DNA from: Fen-1258 sp947085815
GTDB lineage: Bacteria > Bacteroidota > Ignavibacteria > Ignavibacteriales > Melioribacteraceae
Length of the DNA: 64,000 nt
Assembly (NCBI GenBank): GCA_947085815.1
Contig: CAMTXU010000002.1
Span: 1-64,000 of the forward strand
Direction of reading: 5' to 3'
The position numbers were made by a program, and so were the translations under genes. The notes under the pieces were generated by a model. The model did not search any database. It saw nothing but the letters and a program-made list of their open reading frames with translations, and was not told the origin of the DNA. How positions within the stretch are numbered: position 1 is the stretch's first letter; each line of letters begins with the position of its first letter. Shown piece after piece: positions 53,995-61,821 of the stretch.

Positions 53995-54845
53995 TGAAGC
54001 GCCTCCTTGTTCTTAATTTCTTGTTCGAGGAAACAACTGTGTGATTCCTTCTCTAGTTCTTTGTACGAATTCAATCGCGACATCATATTATCAAAATCAA
54101 CTTTGTGGCCGTCAAATTCTGGTCCATCAACACAAACAAATTTAATATCCTTCCCGACATTTACTCTGCAACCGCCACACATTCCGGTTCCATCAACCAT
54201 AATTGTGTTGAGAGAGACTTGTGTGAAAACTTCGTATGGTCTGGTAGTTTCGGCACAGAATTTCATCATTATAGGAGGACCGATAGCTATGACCATATTA
54301 GGTTTTGGATCGCGCTCGCAAATCTCTTTTAACGGTTCGGTCACTAAACTTTTTCGCCCATAACTCCCATCATCTGTGCATAGAATAAATTCATCGGCGA
54401 TAGCTTTCATTTCTTCTTCAAGGATAATTAAATCTTTGTTCCTTGCGCCGATAACTGTGATTACATAATTGCCCGCATTCTTAAGTGCTTGAGCAATCGG
54501 GTGCAGAGGCGCTACGCCGATTCCTCCTCCCACACAGACAACCGTACCAAAATTTTCAATATGTGTTGGTTTACCAAGAGGTCCTACAAGTGCGGGAATT
54601 TCATCTCCAACATTTTTTTCTGATAGTTGAAGGGTGGTTTTGCCAACAACTTGAAAAATGATTGTGATAGATCCTTCCTTAACATCGGCATCGGCAATAG
54701 TAAGTGGGATCCGCTCACCGTAGTCTTCATCTATTTGCAAAATGATGAATTGTCCGGCAGCTCTTTCCTCGGCAATTAAGGGAGCGTGGAGACGCATCAT
54801 GTAAACATCTGTTGAGAGTTGTTTCTTGAAAACTATTTTACTCAT
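53991..54845 (-). CDS. nfnA: NfnA-type ferredoxin-NADP reductase subunit
   Basis: 284 residues of the dihydroorotate dehydrogenase electron-transfer (PyrK-like) family: FAD-binding RMRLHAPLIAEERAAGQFI near the N-terminus, NAD-binding VVCVGGGIGVAPLHPIAQAL near 102, and a C-terminal [2Fe-2S] cluster GTGMCGGCRVNV..KFVCVDGPEFDGH near 217-250. NfnAB couples NADH and reduced ferredoxin to NADP reduction. It is the promoter-proximal gene of the pair. Confidence 0.87.
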   Translation of the reverse strand: MSKIVFKKQLSTDVYMMRLHAPLIAEERAAGQFIILQIDEDYGERIPLTIADADVKEGSITIIFQVVGKTTLQLSEKNVGDEIPALVGPLGKPTHIENFGTVVCVGGGIGVAPLHPIAQALKNAGNYVITVIGARNKDLIILEEEMKAIADEFILCTDDGSYGRKSLVTEPLKEICERDPKPNMVIAIGPPIMMKFCAETTRPYEVFTQVSLNTIMVDGTGMCGGCRVNVGKDIKFVCVDGPEFDGHKVDFDNMMSRLNSYKELEKESHSCFLEQEIKNKEALQ

Positions 54846-54989
54846 TAGTATTCCTATTGTTTCTTGTTGTAAGAATATTCAGATTATTAATTTGCTGGTA
54901 AAAATATGGAATTCGAGGTAATCTAAAAATGTTTTTTTTATTGATTGAAGAAGAGAGAGGTGATTAAAATTTAATTGGAAAAATGATTT

Positions 54990-55343
54990 CTATCTTACGG
55001 TGTAAGAACTATCGCGCAGAAGAACAACTTTGTTAGAAAAATTTCCTATCTCAAGGTTCCCAATTGCCCATTTTAGTTTTTCTAATATGCTTTTACTGTT
55101 TGGTAGTTTTAATGCTGTTACCATGATTCCTTTATGGTTTTTGAACTGTAATGGAATGGTATGGAAAAAATCTTTGTCGGTTGTAAGAAATATTGCATCT
55201 TTTTCTCTTGAGCCAGTGTGAATATCGAAGTGTCATCAATGCTTTCTAATTCTGTTAAACGTGTACTAAAAGTTTGGTGTCCTAAAGATTGTAGATAGTC
55301 TTCGGCACTTTTAGGGGAAATTTTCATCAAGAAAAAAATTCAT
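54990..55343 (-). pseudogene. DUF5615 (PIN-like) toxin with two homopolymer frameshifts
   Basis: The ATG at 55343 overlaps the antitoxin stop (ATGA). Reading gives MNFFLDENFP, then a one-base loss in a C-run (about 55314-55317) leads into KSAEDYLQSLGHQTFSTRLTELE.., and a second in an A-run (about 55199-55204) into DAIFLTTDKDFFHTIP.., finishing KVVLLRDSSYTVR at 54990. Rejoined it is a full DUF5615 protein with the N-terminal acidic LDEN and the TTDKDF motif of the PIN-like nuclease fold. As written the toxin is dead or the assembly has two errors. Confidence 0.75.
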
Positions 55344-55570
55344 GATGCTTTTATGTCGTAAGGAAAACTTTCAAAATCTGACAAAAAACTGCCAAATGAG
55401 ATGGCATCAAATATATCTTCTTTGGTTATTTGAGGATAGTCTTTTACAATCTCATCAAAAGTGCTGCCTGTCGCAAGATAACTCAGAATATTACTGACAA
55501 GCACTCTTGTTCCTTTAATAACAGGTTTTCCGTGACATACTTTCGGATCAACTGATATTCTTGCAAACAT
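55340..55570 (-). CDS. DUF433-family antitoxin
   Basis: 76 residues with the DUF433 signature: RISVDPKVCHGKPVIKGTRVLVSNILSYLATGSTFDEIVKDYPQITKEDIFDAI, a helix-turn-helix-like fold. Usually paired with a DUF5615 PIN-like protein directly downstream, as here. Stop and toxin start overlap as ATGA. The gene is intact although the partner is frameshifted; an antitoxin can survive without its toxin. Confidence 0.9.
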   Translation of the reverse strand: MFARISVDPKVCHGKPVIKGTRVLVSNILSYLATGSTFDEIVKDYPQITKEDIFDAISFGSFLSDFESFPYDIKAS

Positions 55571-55788
55571 ATAAATTCCTTTAATAGGTGTTAATTAATC
55601 TAATCAAAATATAAACCGCACTTTACAAAGAATCAATCTTTTCAACACATGATTTGGCAGGTAGAGCGGATATATCAACTCTAATGGCTAAAATAAAAAG
55701 ATATATCAATGCAACCGATTCACTATGTCATCTGAAGGATCGGTATGATGAATCAATTTTATTTTCATCGTTTGGAAAACTCCAATGA

Positions 55789-56628
55789 CTAAAAAATTGC
55801 GATCTTAATTTTAAGAGGAAAGATAGATGAGATTTGCATAGGTGATGCTTTTTTTTCATGAAGATTTACAACCCAATCGCCAACAAAATAACCGATCGAA
55901 GCACCAATAATAGCGTCTGATGTCCAATGATTATCCTGATATACTCTCGAAACCATCGTAAGTATAGCTGGAACATATGCCAATATTTTTAATAAATCAG
56001 ATTTCGAATTTTTAGAGAGCACTGTTGAAAGTGAAAAAGCGAGCGTTGTATGACCGGAGGGGAACGAGTGAAAATCATCATCAAATAATGTGAATGGTTT
56101 ATAGTTAGCGTCACCTTTATTCGTGAATGGACGGGCTCTTCCAATTGCGATTTTTAAGAATGTTGTTATTGCGCCTGCGTATAATACTGTCTGGACGATC
56201 TCAAACCCGATTTTTTTGGAGGATGGATCATTTGCTATCAAGCCGTGTAAACCGAACGCGCCTGCAAAAATTGCAGCCGGATAAGCTTCGCCCCAAATTC
56301 TCCCAGCTTCAATTGGAATACTCTTAGAATAACTCTGATCCTTAAAAATATTTTCACGGATAGGTCGATCTGCCTGCATAATTAAAACTGTTCCGGCGCT
56401 GATCAATCCGAGTTTCATCCAATCATTGCTCTGCCATTTTGTTGGCTGCTTAATAAACTGAAATGACTCCTCTGCGAATTGAGAAATGTTGTACGCATTC
56501 TGCGAGAAAAGAGATGATTGGAAGATCAATAAAAGGAAAAAAATTGAATGAATTCTAAATTGTAAGAGGCTGATTTTGGGATCATTACTATTTGGAGAGT
56601 CAATAAAGGGCAGGAGATTCTTCGTCAC
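55789..56628 (-). CDS. PAP2-superfamily phosphatase
   Basis: 279 residues with an N-terminal hydrophobic signal (IFFLLLIFQSSLFSQNA; the true start may be downstream of the annotated ATG). The three phosphatase motifs are complete: KIAIGRARPF (KxxxxxxRP) near 155, FPSGHTTLAF near 185, and SRVYQDNHWTSD (SRxxxxxHxxxD) near 225. Acts on lipid phosphates or similar in the envelope. A 9-bp gap separates it from the DUF190 gene. Confidence 0.9.
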   Translation of the reverse strand: MTKNLLPFIDSPNSNDPKISLLQFRIHSIFFLLLIFQSSLFSQNAYNISQFAEESFQFIKQPTKWQSNDWMKLGLISAGTVLIMQADRPIRENIFKDQSYSKSIPIEAGRIWGEAYPAAIFAGAFGLHGLIANDPSSKKIGFEIVQTVLYAGAITTFLKIAIGRARPFTNKGDANYKPFTLFDDDFHSFPSGHTTLAFSLSTVLSKNSKSDLLKILAYVPAILTMVSRVYQDNHWTSDAIIGASIGYFVGDWVVNLHEKKASPMQISSIFPLKIKIAIF

Positions 56629-56636
56629 TTTGTTCC

Positions 56637-56990
56637 TCAGATTTTTTTGGTTGAGGTATATTTGATAATCTCAGCCCGTTCAATAGTGATGAGACCTCCG
56701 CAGTTCGCCTCTTCAAAAATTTGTTCAACAACCGGCAAAAATGCTTCAATCTTTTTCTGCTCATCAACTATTTCAACAACGAAAGGTAAATCTTCTGAAA
56801 GCCGTAAAATTTTCGCCGAATGAATTCTGCTGTTTCCGCCAAATCCCATTATTCCTTTATACGCGGTTGCACCGGCAAGATTTTGCTTCCTGGCTTCGGT
56901 TACAATTTTTTCATATACGGGAACGTGAGAAATTTTATCTGACTCACCCACAAATATTCTCAATAATTTTGCTTCGCCTTCAATTTTCAT
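56637..56990 (-). CDS. DUF190 protein next to fluoride exporter
   Basis: 117 residues: GEAKLLRIFVGESDKISHVPVYEKIVTEARKQNLAGATAYKGIMGFGGNSRIH is the DUF190 consensus, followed by LPFVVEIVDEQKKIEAFLP, a PII-like ferredoxin fold. Members are often encoded beside CrcB/Fluc. It follows the fluC-like gene by 3 bp. A regulatory role for fluoride export is likely by association, not shown by sequence. Confidence 0.9.
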   Translation of the reverse strand: MKIEGEAKLLRIFVGESDKISHVPVYEKIVTEARKQNLAGATAYKGIMGFGGNSRIHSAKILRLSEDLPFVVEIVDEQKKIEAFLPVVEQIFEEANCGGLITIERAEIIKYTSTKKI

Positions 56991-56993
56991 AGA

Positions 56994-57386
56994 TCACCTT
57001 GTAATTAAGTAAGCTATATAAACACCGAGAAAAGTAAGAAGAACATTCGCGAGAATATTCAAACCTGCCAAAAGAAATTCGGTGTCGCGAATCAGGTTAA
57101 ATGTTTCGAAGGAAAATGTAGAAAATGTTGTAAATCCGCCGCAGAAACCGATTCCTATAAATAATTTTACGCTAGGGCTAATAAGGTTTCGCTCATCCAG
57201 ACCAAATATCATCAAACCAAGGATAAAGCTGCCGATCAAGTTTACTGAGAGAGTTCCAAACGGGAAATATGGAGGAAAATATTTTTGAACTGAGGATGAA
57301 AGCCAATAACGGAATCCGCCTCCAAAACCCGCCCCTATAAATACTATAAGATATTTGAGCAATCTTTCCTCATTCGTTATGAACAA
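56994..57386 (-). CDS. crcB: Fluoride ion channel CrcB/FluC
   Basis: 130 residues, four membrane helices. The Fluc signature elements GAGFGGGFRYWLS, FPFGTLSVNLIGSFILG (with the pore Asn) and GFCGGFTTFSTFSFE (the TFSTFS track of phenylalanine and serine) are all present. Passive dimeric fluoride exporter in the cytoplasmic membrane. First gene of a crcB-DUF190 pair. No fluoride riboswitch was recognised in the leader. Confidence 0.95.
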   Translation of the reverse strand: MFITNEERLLKYLIVFIGAGFGGGFRYWLSSSVQKYFPPYFPFGTLSVNLIGSFILGLMIFGLDERNLISPSVKLFIGIGFCGGFTTFSTFSFETFNLIRDTEFLLAGLNILANVLLTFLGVYIAYLITR

Positions 57387-57496
57387 TATACTGTAATTAG
57401 ATTCTTCTGAAAAATAAAAAATGTAAAAAGGATGTAACTAATTTGGTAATCAGCGAGTCTAAACAATCGGATGAAACAATTATTTGGGAGAATATT

Positions 57497-58363
57497 ATGA
57501 ATCGTGTATTTGAATTAATTCTTATGAAAAGGTTAATCTTCATTATTGCCTTATTTGTGGTAGTTTCTGCTCCGTCCTTTGCAGAGGAGCTTAAACTTAT
57601 TCGTGAGAAATCTTTTAGTGTGAAGGATTGGCAGAATGTTTATGTTATTGCCAGCGGCGCAGATGTGAAATTAGAAAGCTGGGACAAGCAAGAAGTCTTA
57701 GTTAAAATATTTAGTAATCGACGGGCAGAAGAAAAAATGAGATTCGATCTTTACAAGGAGGGAGAAGTTGTTAAAGTGATTGCGAAGAAAAGGGGGTCTT
57801 TCTTCAATTGGTTTGGAGGCGGTATAAGTGTGAGAATTGAAATATTGACTCCCCAAAATTATAACACTCTTGTTGAAACATCAGGTGGTGATATAAAAGT
57901 ATCAAATCTAAGTGGCGGGTTTAAACTTGATACTTCCGGTGGCGATATTTATCTGCAAAATACAAATGGAAAGGTGAAAGCTGAAACTTCAGGTGGAGAT
58001 ATTACATGCAAGGAAGGAATTGGAGACCTATACGCTGAGACATCGGGGGGTGATATCAAAATAGATTTGAGCGATGGAAGCATTTTTGCAGAAACTTCCG
58101 GTGGAGACATCATCATTAATTATTCTGGCGTTAACAAAGGTATCAGAGCTGAAACATCCGGGGGTGATATTCATGTTAGGATACCTGCCGATTTCAAAGC
58201 AAAGGTTCATCTTGAAACAAGCGGCGGCGGAATTATAAACAATTTTGGTAATTCACGATCCGAGCGTGTAAAACGCGGAGAGATTAACGCTGAGTTTAAT
58301 GGCGGCGGTGAGATTCTAAAACTGGAAACATCCGGTGGAGATATTCGCGTTGATCAAAAATAA
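57497..58363 (+). CDS. DUF4097 beta-helix adhesin-like protein with ETSGGDI repeats
   Basis: 288 residues from the ATG at 57497 (GGGAG eight bases before). A signal peptide (LIFIIALFVVVSAPSFA) is followed by a short N-terminal domain and then eight near-regular ~16-residue turns of the form (E/D)TSGGDI at about residues 126-285. The repeats form a stacked beta-helix as in the DUF4097/DUF2807 putative auto-transporter-adhesin families. No T9SS sorting domain; probably periplasmic or surface-bound. Role unknown. Confidence 0.85.
   Translation: MNRVFELILMKRLIFIIALFVVVSAPSFAEELKLIREKSFSVKDWQNVYVIASGADVKLESWDKQEVLVKIFSNRRAEEKMRFDLYKEGEVVKVIAKKRGSFFNWFGGGISVRIEILTPQNYNTLVETSGGDIKVSNLSGGFKLDTSGGDIYLQNTNGKVKAETSGGDITCKEGIGDLYAETSGGDIKIDLSDGSIFAETSGGDIIINYSGVNKGIRAETSGGDIHVRIPADFKAKVHLETSGGGIINNFGNSRSERVKRGEINAEFNGGGEILKLETSGGDIRVDQK
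57873..58347 (+). repeat. Coding tandem repeat (ETSGGDI units)
   Basis: Eight degenerate units of about 45-60 bp built around GAAACATCAGGTGGAGATAT, inside the DUF4097 gene. Protein is more conserved than DNA, with different codons for Gly-Gly and Ser between units, so the array has been under coding selection and is not a recent expansion. Confidence 0.85.
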
Positions 58364-58367
58364 ACTA

Positions 58368-58440
58368 AGAAGAGCATGAGCAAGATCAAGTTTTAATATT
58401 ATTGAGTGTGTTCCTATTCTTGCTCTTATTCTTACCCCCT
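58368..58440. repeat. GAGCAAGA-type dispersed hairpin repeat
   Basis: AGAAGAGCATGAGCAAGATC faces CTATTCTTGCTCTTATTC in inverted order, with an AT loop. Same family as 25916-25975 and 38690-38785. It lies 5 bp after the DUF4097 gene stop and may act as its transcript end. Confidence 0.6.
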
Positions 58441-58532
58441 CCCTCTAATTGGAAAAGACTCGGTTTTTAACTACTTTTTGAGAGCAATTACAAATATTCA
58501 TAAGAAATCATTCACTAATTCAAGGCTGAATT

Positions 58533-58772
58533 ATGAAATTGGATTGGGATCAATTTGTTGGAAAGACAGTAAACATTACCATGATGGAAAATTATGGCGT
58601 TGTTTACGGAAAAGAGAAGGGTGAAAACCCCACTTTTTACGAGATCGTTTTCAAAAACGGTACATTAGTTCAGGCTTTTGATGAAGGTTTACTCCTGGAA
58701 TCGGCCCGTGAAGAAAAATTGTATCAAATTTTCGTTCCCCATAATTCTATTAAGTGTGTCGAGATTTTTTAA
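58533..58772 (+). CDS. Small conserved-looking protein of unknown function
   Basis: 79 residues: MKLDWDQFVGKTVNITMMENYGVVYGKEKGENPTFYEIVF.., a compact alpha-beta protein without signal peptide. No family recognised. Its stop TAA shares one base with the ATG of the plug protein gene (TAATG), so the two are translationally coupled and expressed together. Confidence 0.6.
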   Translation: MKLDWDQFVGKTVNITMMENYGVVYGKEKGENPTFYEIVFKNGTLVQAFDEGLLLESAREEKLYQIFVPHNSIKCVEIF

Positions 58773-60016
58773 TGCCACTCACTCGCAATATTATTCTGTT
58801 AGCCTCAATCTTATTTATTTCATGGTCTTCTGCAAATGCAGTCGCTCCTCAAATAAAAAGTCTTCGAGTTTATTCTACCGGCGACCAAATAAATTTTCCG
58901 GTCATCGATTATTCCGATCCTAACAACGTGTCGATCACAATAGAGTTTGATATTCAGTCGGAATTCATGCCCAGTCTGAATATCATTTTCAAATTTTGTG
59001 ATGCAGAGTGGAATGCTTATGATAACGCATTTTTATTAAACCCGATGTATAATACCGAAAGAAATTTATGGTTCGATAAGTTGCCTAATAATATTCGAGG
59101 TGCACGCTGGCACTATAACGGATCTTTCCCAAATAACAATGTTACATTTCCATATTCAGGCAAATGGAAATTTTTTATTGTCGATTCCTTCAACAAGAAT
59201 ATAGTACTTGCTTCTGGAAAATTCTATGTGGTTTATCCTTTGGTGAAATTGAATATGCAAGTTGCCAAGGAAGGATTGCAAGGGGAAATGAAAGAGATTG
59301 CTTCATCCGGTAGAACTATTGCACTGCGGACAAATTTTCTTTTACCCGATACACTTTACCCGGCAAATGTTAAGCGGGTCGAAATAATCAATAACAGAAA
59401 ATTTAATTACCCGATAGTAATTGATAGAAATTCTTATTCAGCCGACCGCTTCTTCGAATGGAATGCAGCGAGTAAGTTTTCGTTCATTGCACGAAATGTT
59501 AGACCGGGTAATGAATACAGGGCAACGGACTTGCGCGATATAGGAAAATACAACACACCACCGGTTTATGCTCATTTTGGCGGGTCTGAAACTTCAAATC
59601 TATTTACTGCAGGGAAGAGAGATTTTAATGGCGCATCATACTTGCTCAATTTTAGAAATGAACAATCGGAGTATATAAAAGTTACTTTTCGAATTCGCCC
59701 ACCTGATGATATTAAATCGTCAATCTTCCTTGTCGGCTCATTCAATGATTGGAAAGTATTGCCCGAATACGAGATGTTTGATGACAAAGGTGAGATGAAT
59801 CTTTCCGTTGAATTGAAACGTGGTGTACATGAATACCAATATGTTACCGGAGAGATTGTCAACGGAACTGTTGAGAATATAAATTGGGAAATTCTTGAAG
59901 GTAATTATTATCAAACGGAAAATGAGTATAGAATTTTTCTCTACTATGCTTCAGAAGAGAAGGGCGGTTATGACAAAATTATTGGATATAAAAAAATTAA
60001 TACCGGAGCGTTATGA
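58772..60016 (+). CDS. Type IX secretion system plug protein (DUF5103)
   Basis: 414 residues from the ATG overlapping the previous stop; signal peptide MPLTRNIILLASILFISWSS. The N-terminal domain (about 25-280: IKSLRVYSTGDQINFPVIDY, FKFCDAEWNAYD, GSFPNNNVTFPYSGKWKFFIVD) is DUF5103. The plug protein closes the SprA translocon channel after cargo passage. The C-terminal ~100 residues (SSIFLVGSFNDWK..GVHEYQYVTG) look like an early-set/CBM48-type domain. Overlaps the Gfo/Idh gene by 4 bp. Confidence 0.85.
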   Translation: MPLTRNIILLASILFISWSSANAVAPQIKSLRVYSTGDQINFPVIDYSDPNNVSITIEFDIQSEFMPSLNIIFKFCDAEWNAYDNAFLLNPMYNTERNLWFDKLPNNIRGARWHYNGSFPNNNVTFPYSGKWKFFIVDSFNKNIVLASGKFYVVYPLVKLNMQVAKEGLQGEMKEIASSGRTIALRTNFLLPDTLYPANVKRVEIINNRKFNYPIVIDRNSYSADRFFEWNAASKFSFIARNVRPGNEYRATDLRDIGKYNTPPVYAHFGGSETSNLFTAGKRDFNGASYLLNFRNEQSEYIKVTFRIRPPDDIKSSIFLVGSFNDWKVLPEYEMFDDKGEMNLSVELKRGVHEYQYVTGEIVNGTVENINWEILEGNYYQTENEYRIFLYYASEEKGGYDKIIGYKKINTGAL

Positions 60017-61017
60017 GTAAAATTAAAATCGGGGTTATTGGAACAGGACATCTTGGAAAAATTCATACAAAACTTTTTAAGGAAGTTGAAAACTGTGAAT
60101 TAATCGGAATTTATGATCAAGATTTAGAACGGGCAAAGCAAGTTGGCGAAGAATTCAAAGTAAAACCGTTTGATCACTTAGAAAAACTTCTTGATGAGGT
60201 TGACGCTGTTGACATCGTTGCTACTACAAGTGCTCATTATGATCTGGTTAAAAAGGCATTTGCAAAAAAGAAACATGTTTTTGTTGAGAAACCAATTACA
60301 ACACAGATCTGGGAAGCCGAAGAACTGATTAAAATTGCGGAAGAAAGTAAATTAACTTTTCAGGTGGGACATATTGAAAGATTTAATCCGGCATTGATCT
60401 CTCTCGAAAAATATAATCTCGATCCTCTATTTATTCAAACTGACCGCCTCGCTCAGTTTAATCCAAGAGGAACGGATGTAGCGGTTGTCCTGGATTTAAT
60501 GATTCACGATATTGATATTATTTTGAGTTTGATAAAGAGTGAGGTTAAAAATATAAGCGCGAGCGGCGTACCGGTAGTATCCGATACAATTGATATTGCA
60601 AACGCACGTATAGAATTTGAGAATGGAGCGGTTGCAAATGTAACAGCAAGCCGCATATCTCAAAAGAAAATGAGAAAGATGAGAATGTTTCAGAGGGATG
60701 CTTATATCTCGCTCGATTTTACAACGGGTGTTTCGGAAGTTTTTCGTTTAGTCCCTCCCGATAATATGCCTGAAAATCCTTTCATGGCATTTGGGGAATT
60801 GGGCGTCGGCGACAAAAAGAAAGTTGTTGTTTTTGAACAACCCGACTTTAAAGAGGTCAACGCGCTTAAACTCGAACTTGAAATGTACGTCAACGCAATT
60901 GCGAATGGTGGAACTCCCATAGTGAGCGGCAAAGATGGATTGAAAGCTTTGCGTGTTGCGGAACTTATCATTGCTAGGATTGAGGAGTCGATAAAAAATT
61001 GCGAAAAGTTTTTCTAA
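60013..61017 (+). CDS. Gfo/Idh/MocA-family oxidoreductase
   Basis: 334 residues. The NAD(P)-binding IGVIGTGHLGKIHTKLF at the N-terminus, the EKPI motif in VFVEKPITTQIWEAEELI near residue 90, and the C-terminal domain with HDIDIILSLI are family traits. Several Bacteroidota relatives sit next to envelope sugar genes, so a UDP-sugar dehydrogenase role is possible but unproven. Ends 19 bp inside the next gene. Confidence 0.88.
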   Translation: MSKIKIGVIGTGHLGKIHTKLFKEVENCELIGIYDQDLERAKQVGEEFKVKPFDHLEKLLDEVDAVDIVATTSAHYDLVKKAFAKKKHVFVEKPITTQIWEAEELIKIAEESKLTFQVGHIERFNPALISLEKYNLDPLFIQTDRLAQFNPRGTDVAVVLDLMIHDIDIILSLIKSEVKNISASGVPVVSDTIDIANARIEFENGAVANVTASRISQKKMRKMRMFQRDAYISLDFTTGVSEVFRLVPPDNMPENPFMAFGELGVGDKKKVVVFEQPDFKEVNALKLELEMYVNAIANGGTPIVSGKDGLKALRVAELIIARIEESIKNCEKFF

Positions 61018-61601
61018 TATTTTCGATAGCGATTCTGATCTTATCCGGCTGTAGTGTAATGCAGATCATATCGAATGTATCCCGATTGAAATATAAAATT
61101 CACTCCGCCGAGAATTATCAACTTCTCGGAATTGAACTTGGGAATAAAAAATCTATAAAAGATTTTAACTCGCTGCAGATTTTAAAATTATCAAGCGGAT
61201 TGATAAGAGGAACTCTTCCACTGACTTTTGTATTGAACGTAGAGGCTATTAATCCGAATAATGGAAGCGGGGGTTATTCTCAAACCGATCTGAATATAAC
61301 ATCATTCCCCTGGCGTTTATATCTGAATGATAAAGAAACAGTACATGGAAATATTACTCAACCGGTTTTTGTACCCGGCAAAGGTGAATCGGTTATTATC
61401 CCAATTCAAATTGAGTTTGATGTAGCAAAATCATTAAAGGAAAAAAATTTGGATGATTTACTTGCTCTTTTTTTACAGGTTGGCGGTGTAAAAGGGTCTA
61501 CCGCAAATCTAAAACTTGTGGCTAAACCTGTTCTTGGTACTCCTTTTGGAAGGTTGGAATATCCGGAGGAGATTACAATCGTAAATAAAATATTTAATTA
61601 G
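60999..61601 (+). CDS. Lipoprotein with LEA-14-like beta domain
   Basis: 200 residues from a TTG start behind GAGGAG, overlapping the oxidoreductase gene by 19 bp. KVFLIFSIAILILSGCS is a lipobox. The body (about 60-195: IRGTLPLTFVLNVEAINPNNGSGGYSQTDLNITSFPWRLYLND..QPVFVPGKGESVIIPIQIEFD) matches the LEA-14/WHy pattern of beta-sandwich proteins. Function unknown; its position before lptD suggests an envelope job. Confidence 0.75.
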   Translation: MRKVFLIFSIAILILSGCSVMQIISNVSRLKYKIHSAENYQLLGIELGNKKSIKDFNSLQILKLSSGLIRGTLPLTFVLNVEAINPNNGSGGYSQTDLNITSFPWRLYLNDKETVHGNITQPVFVPGKGESVIIPIQIEFDVAKSLKEKNLDDLLALFLQVGGVKGSTANLKLVAKPVLGTPFGRLEYPEEITIVNKIFN

Positions 61602-61821
61602 GCTAAGATTTTTGGAGTAAGTAATTTTTACTCCCGATTGTTTACTGTGGAAGTATTTTTTTTATCTTAATGCGCAACTTCTAATGAATGAACATTTCAT
61701 CTTCTCTTTACTTTGGGGAAAGAAGATGAAATGGAAAATAGGTCGGGGAGAAAAAGTGCATCGGCACTTTTGTTTTATTAATCATAACTTTGCGGTGAAT
61801 AGAGGAAGAATTCAATCCAAT

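Noticed and set aside
52474..54845. Glutamate synthase small subunit
   Set aside because: There is no large glutamate synthase subunit, and the overlapping partner is a PyrK/NfnA-type reductase, so NfnAB fits better.
57387..57442. Fluoride riboswitch before the crcB-like gene
   Set aside because: The short leader lacks the conserved GG-rich pseudoknot segments of the crcB motif.
57873..58347. CRISPR-like array
   Set aside because: The repeats are in frame, vary at codon third positions and encode ETSGGDI turns; there are no unique spacers of constant length or cas genes.
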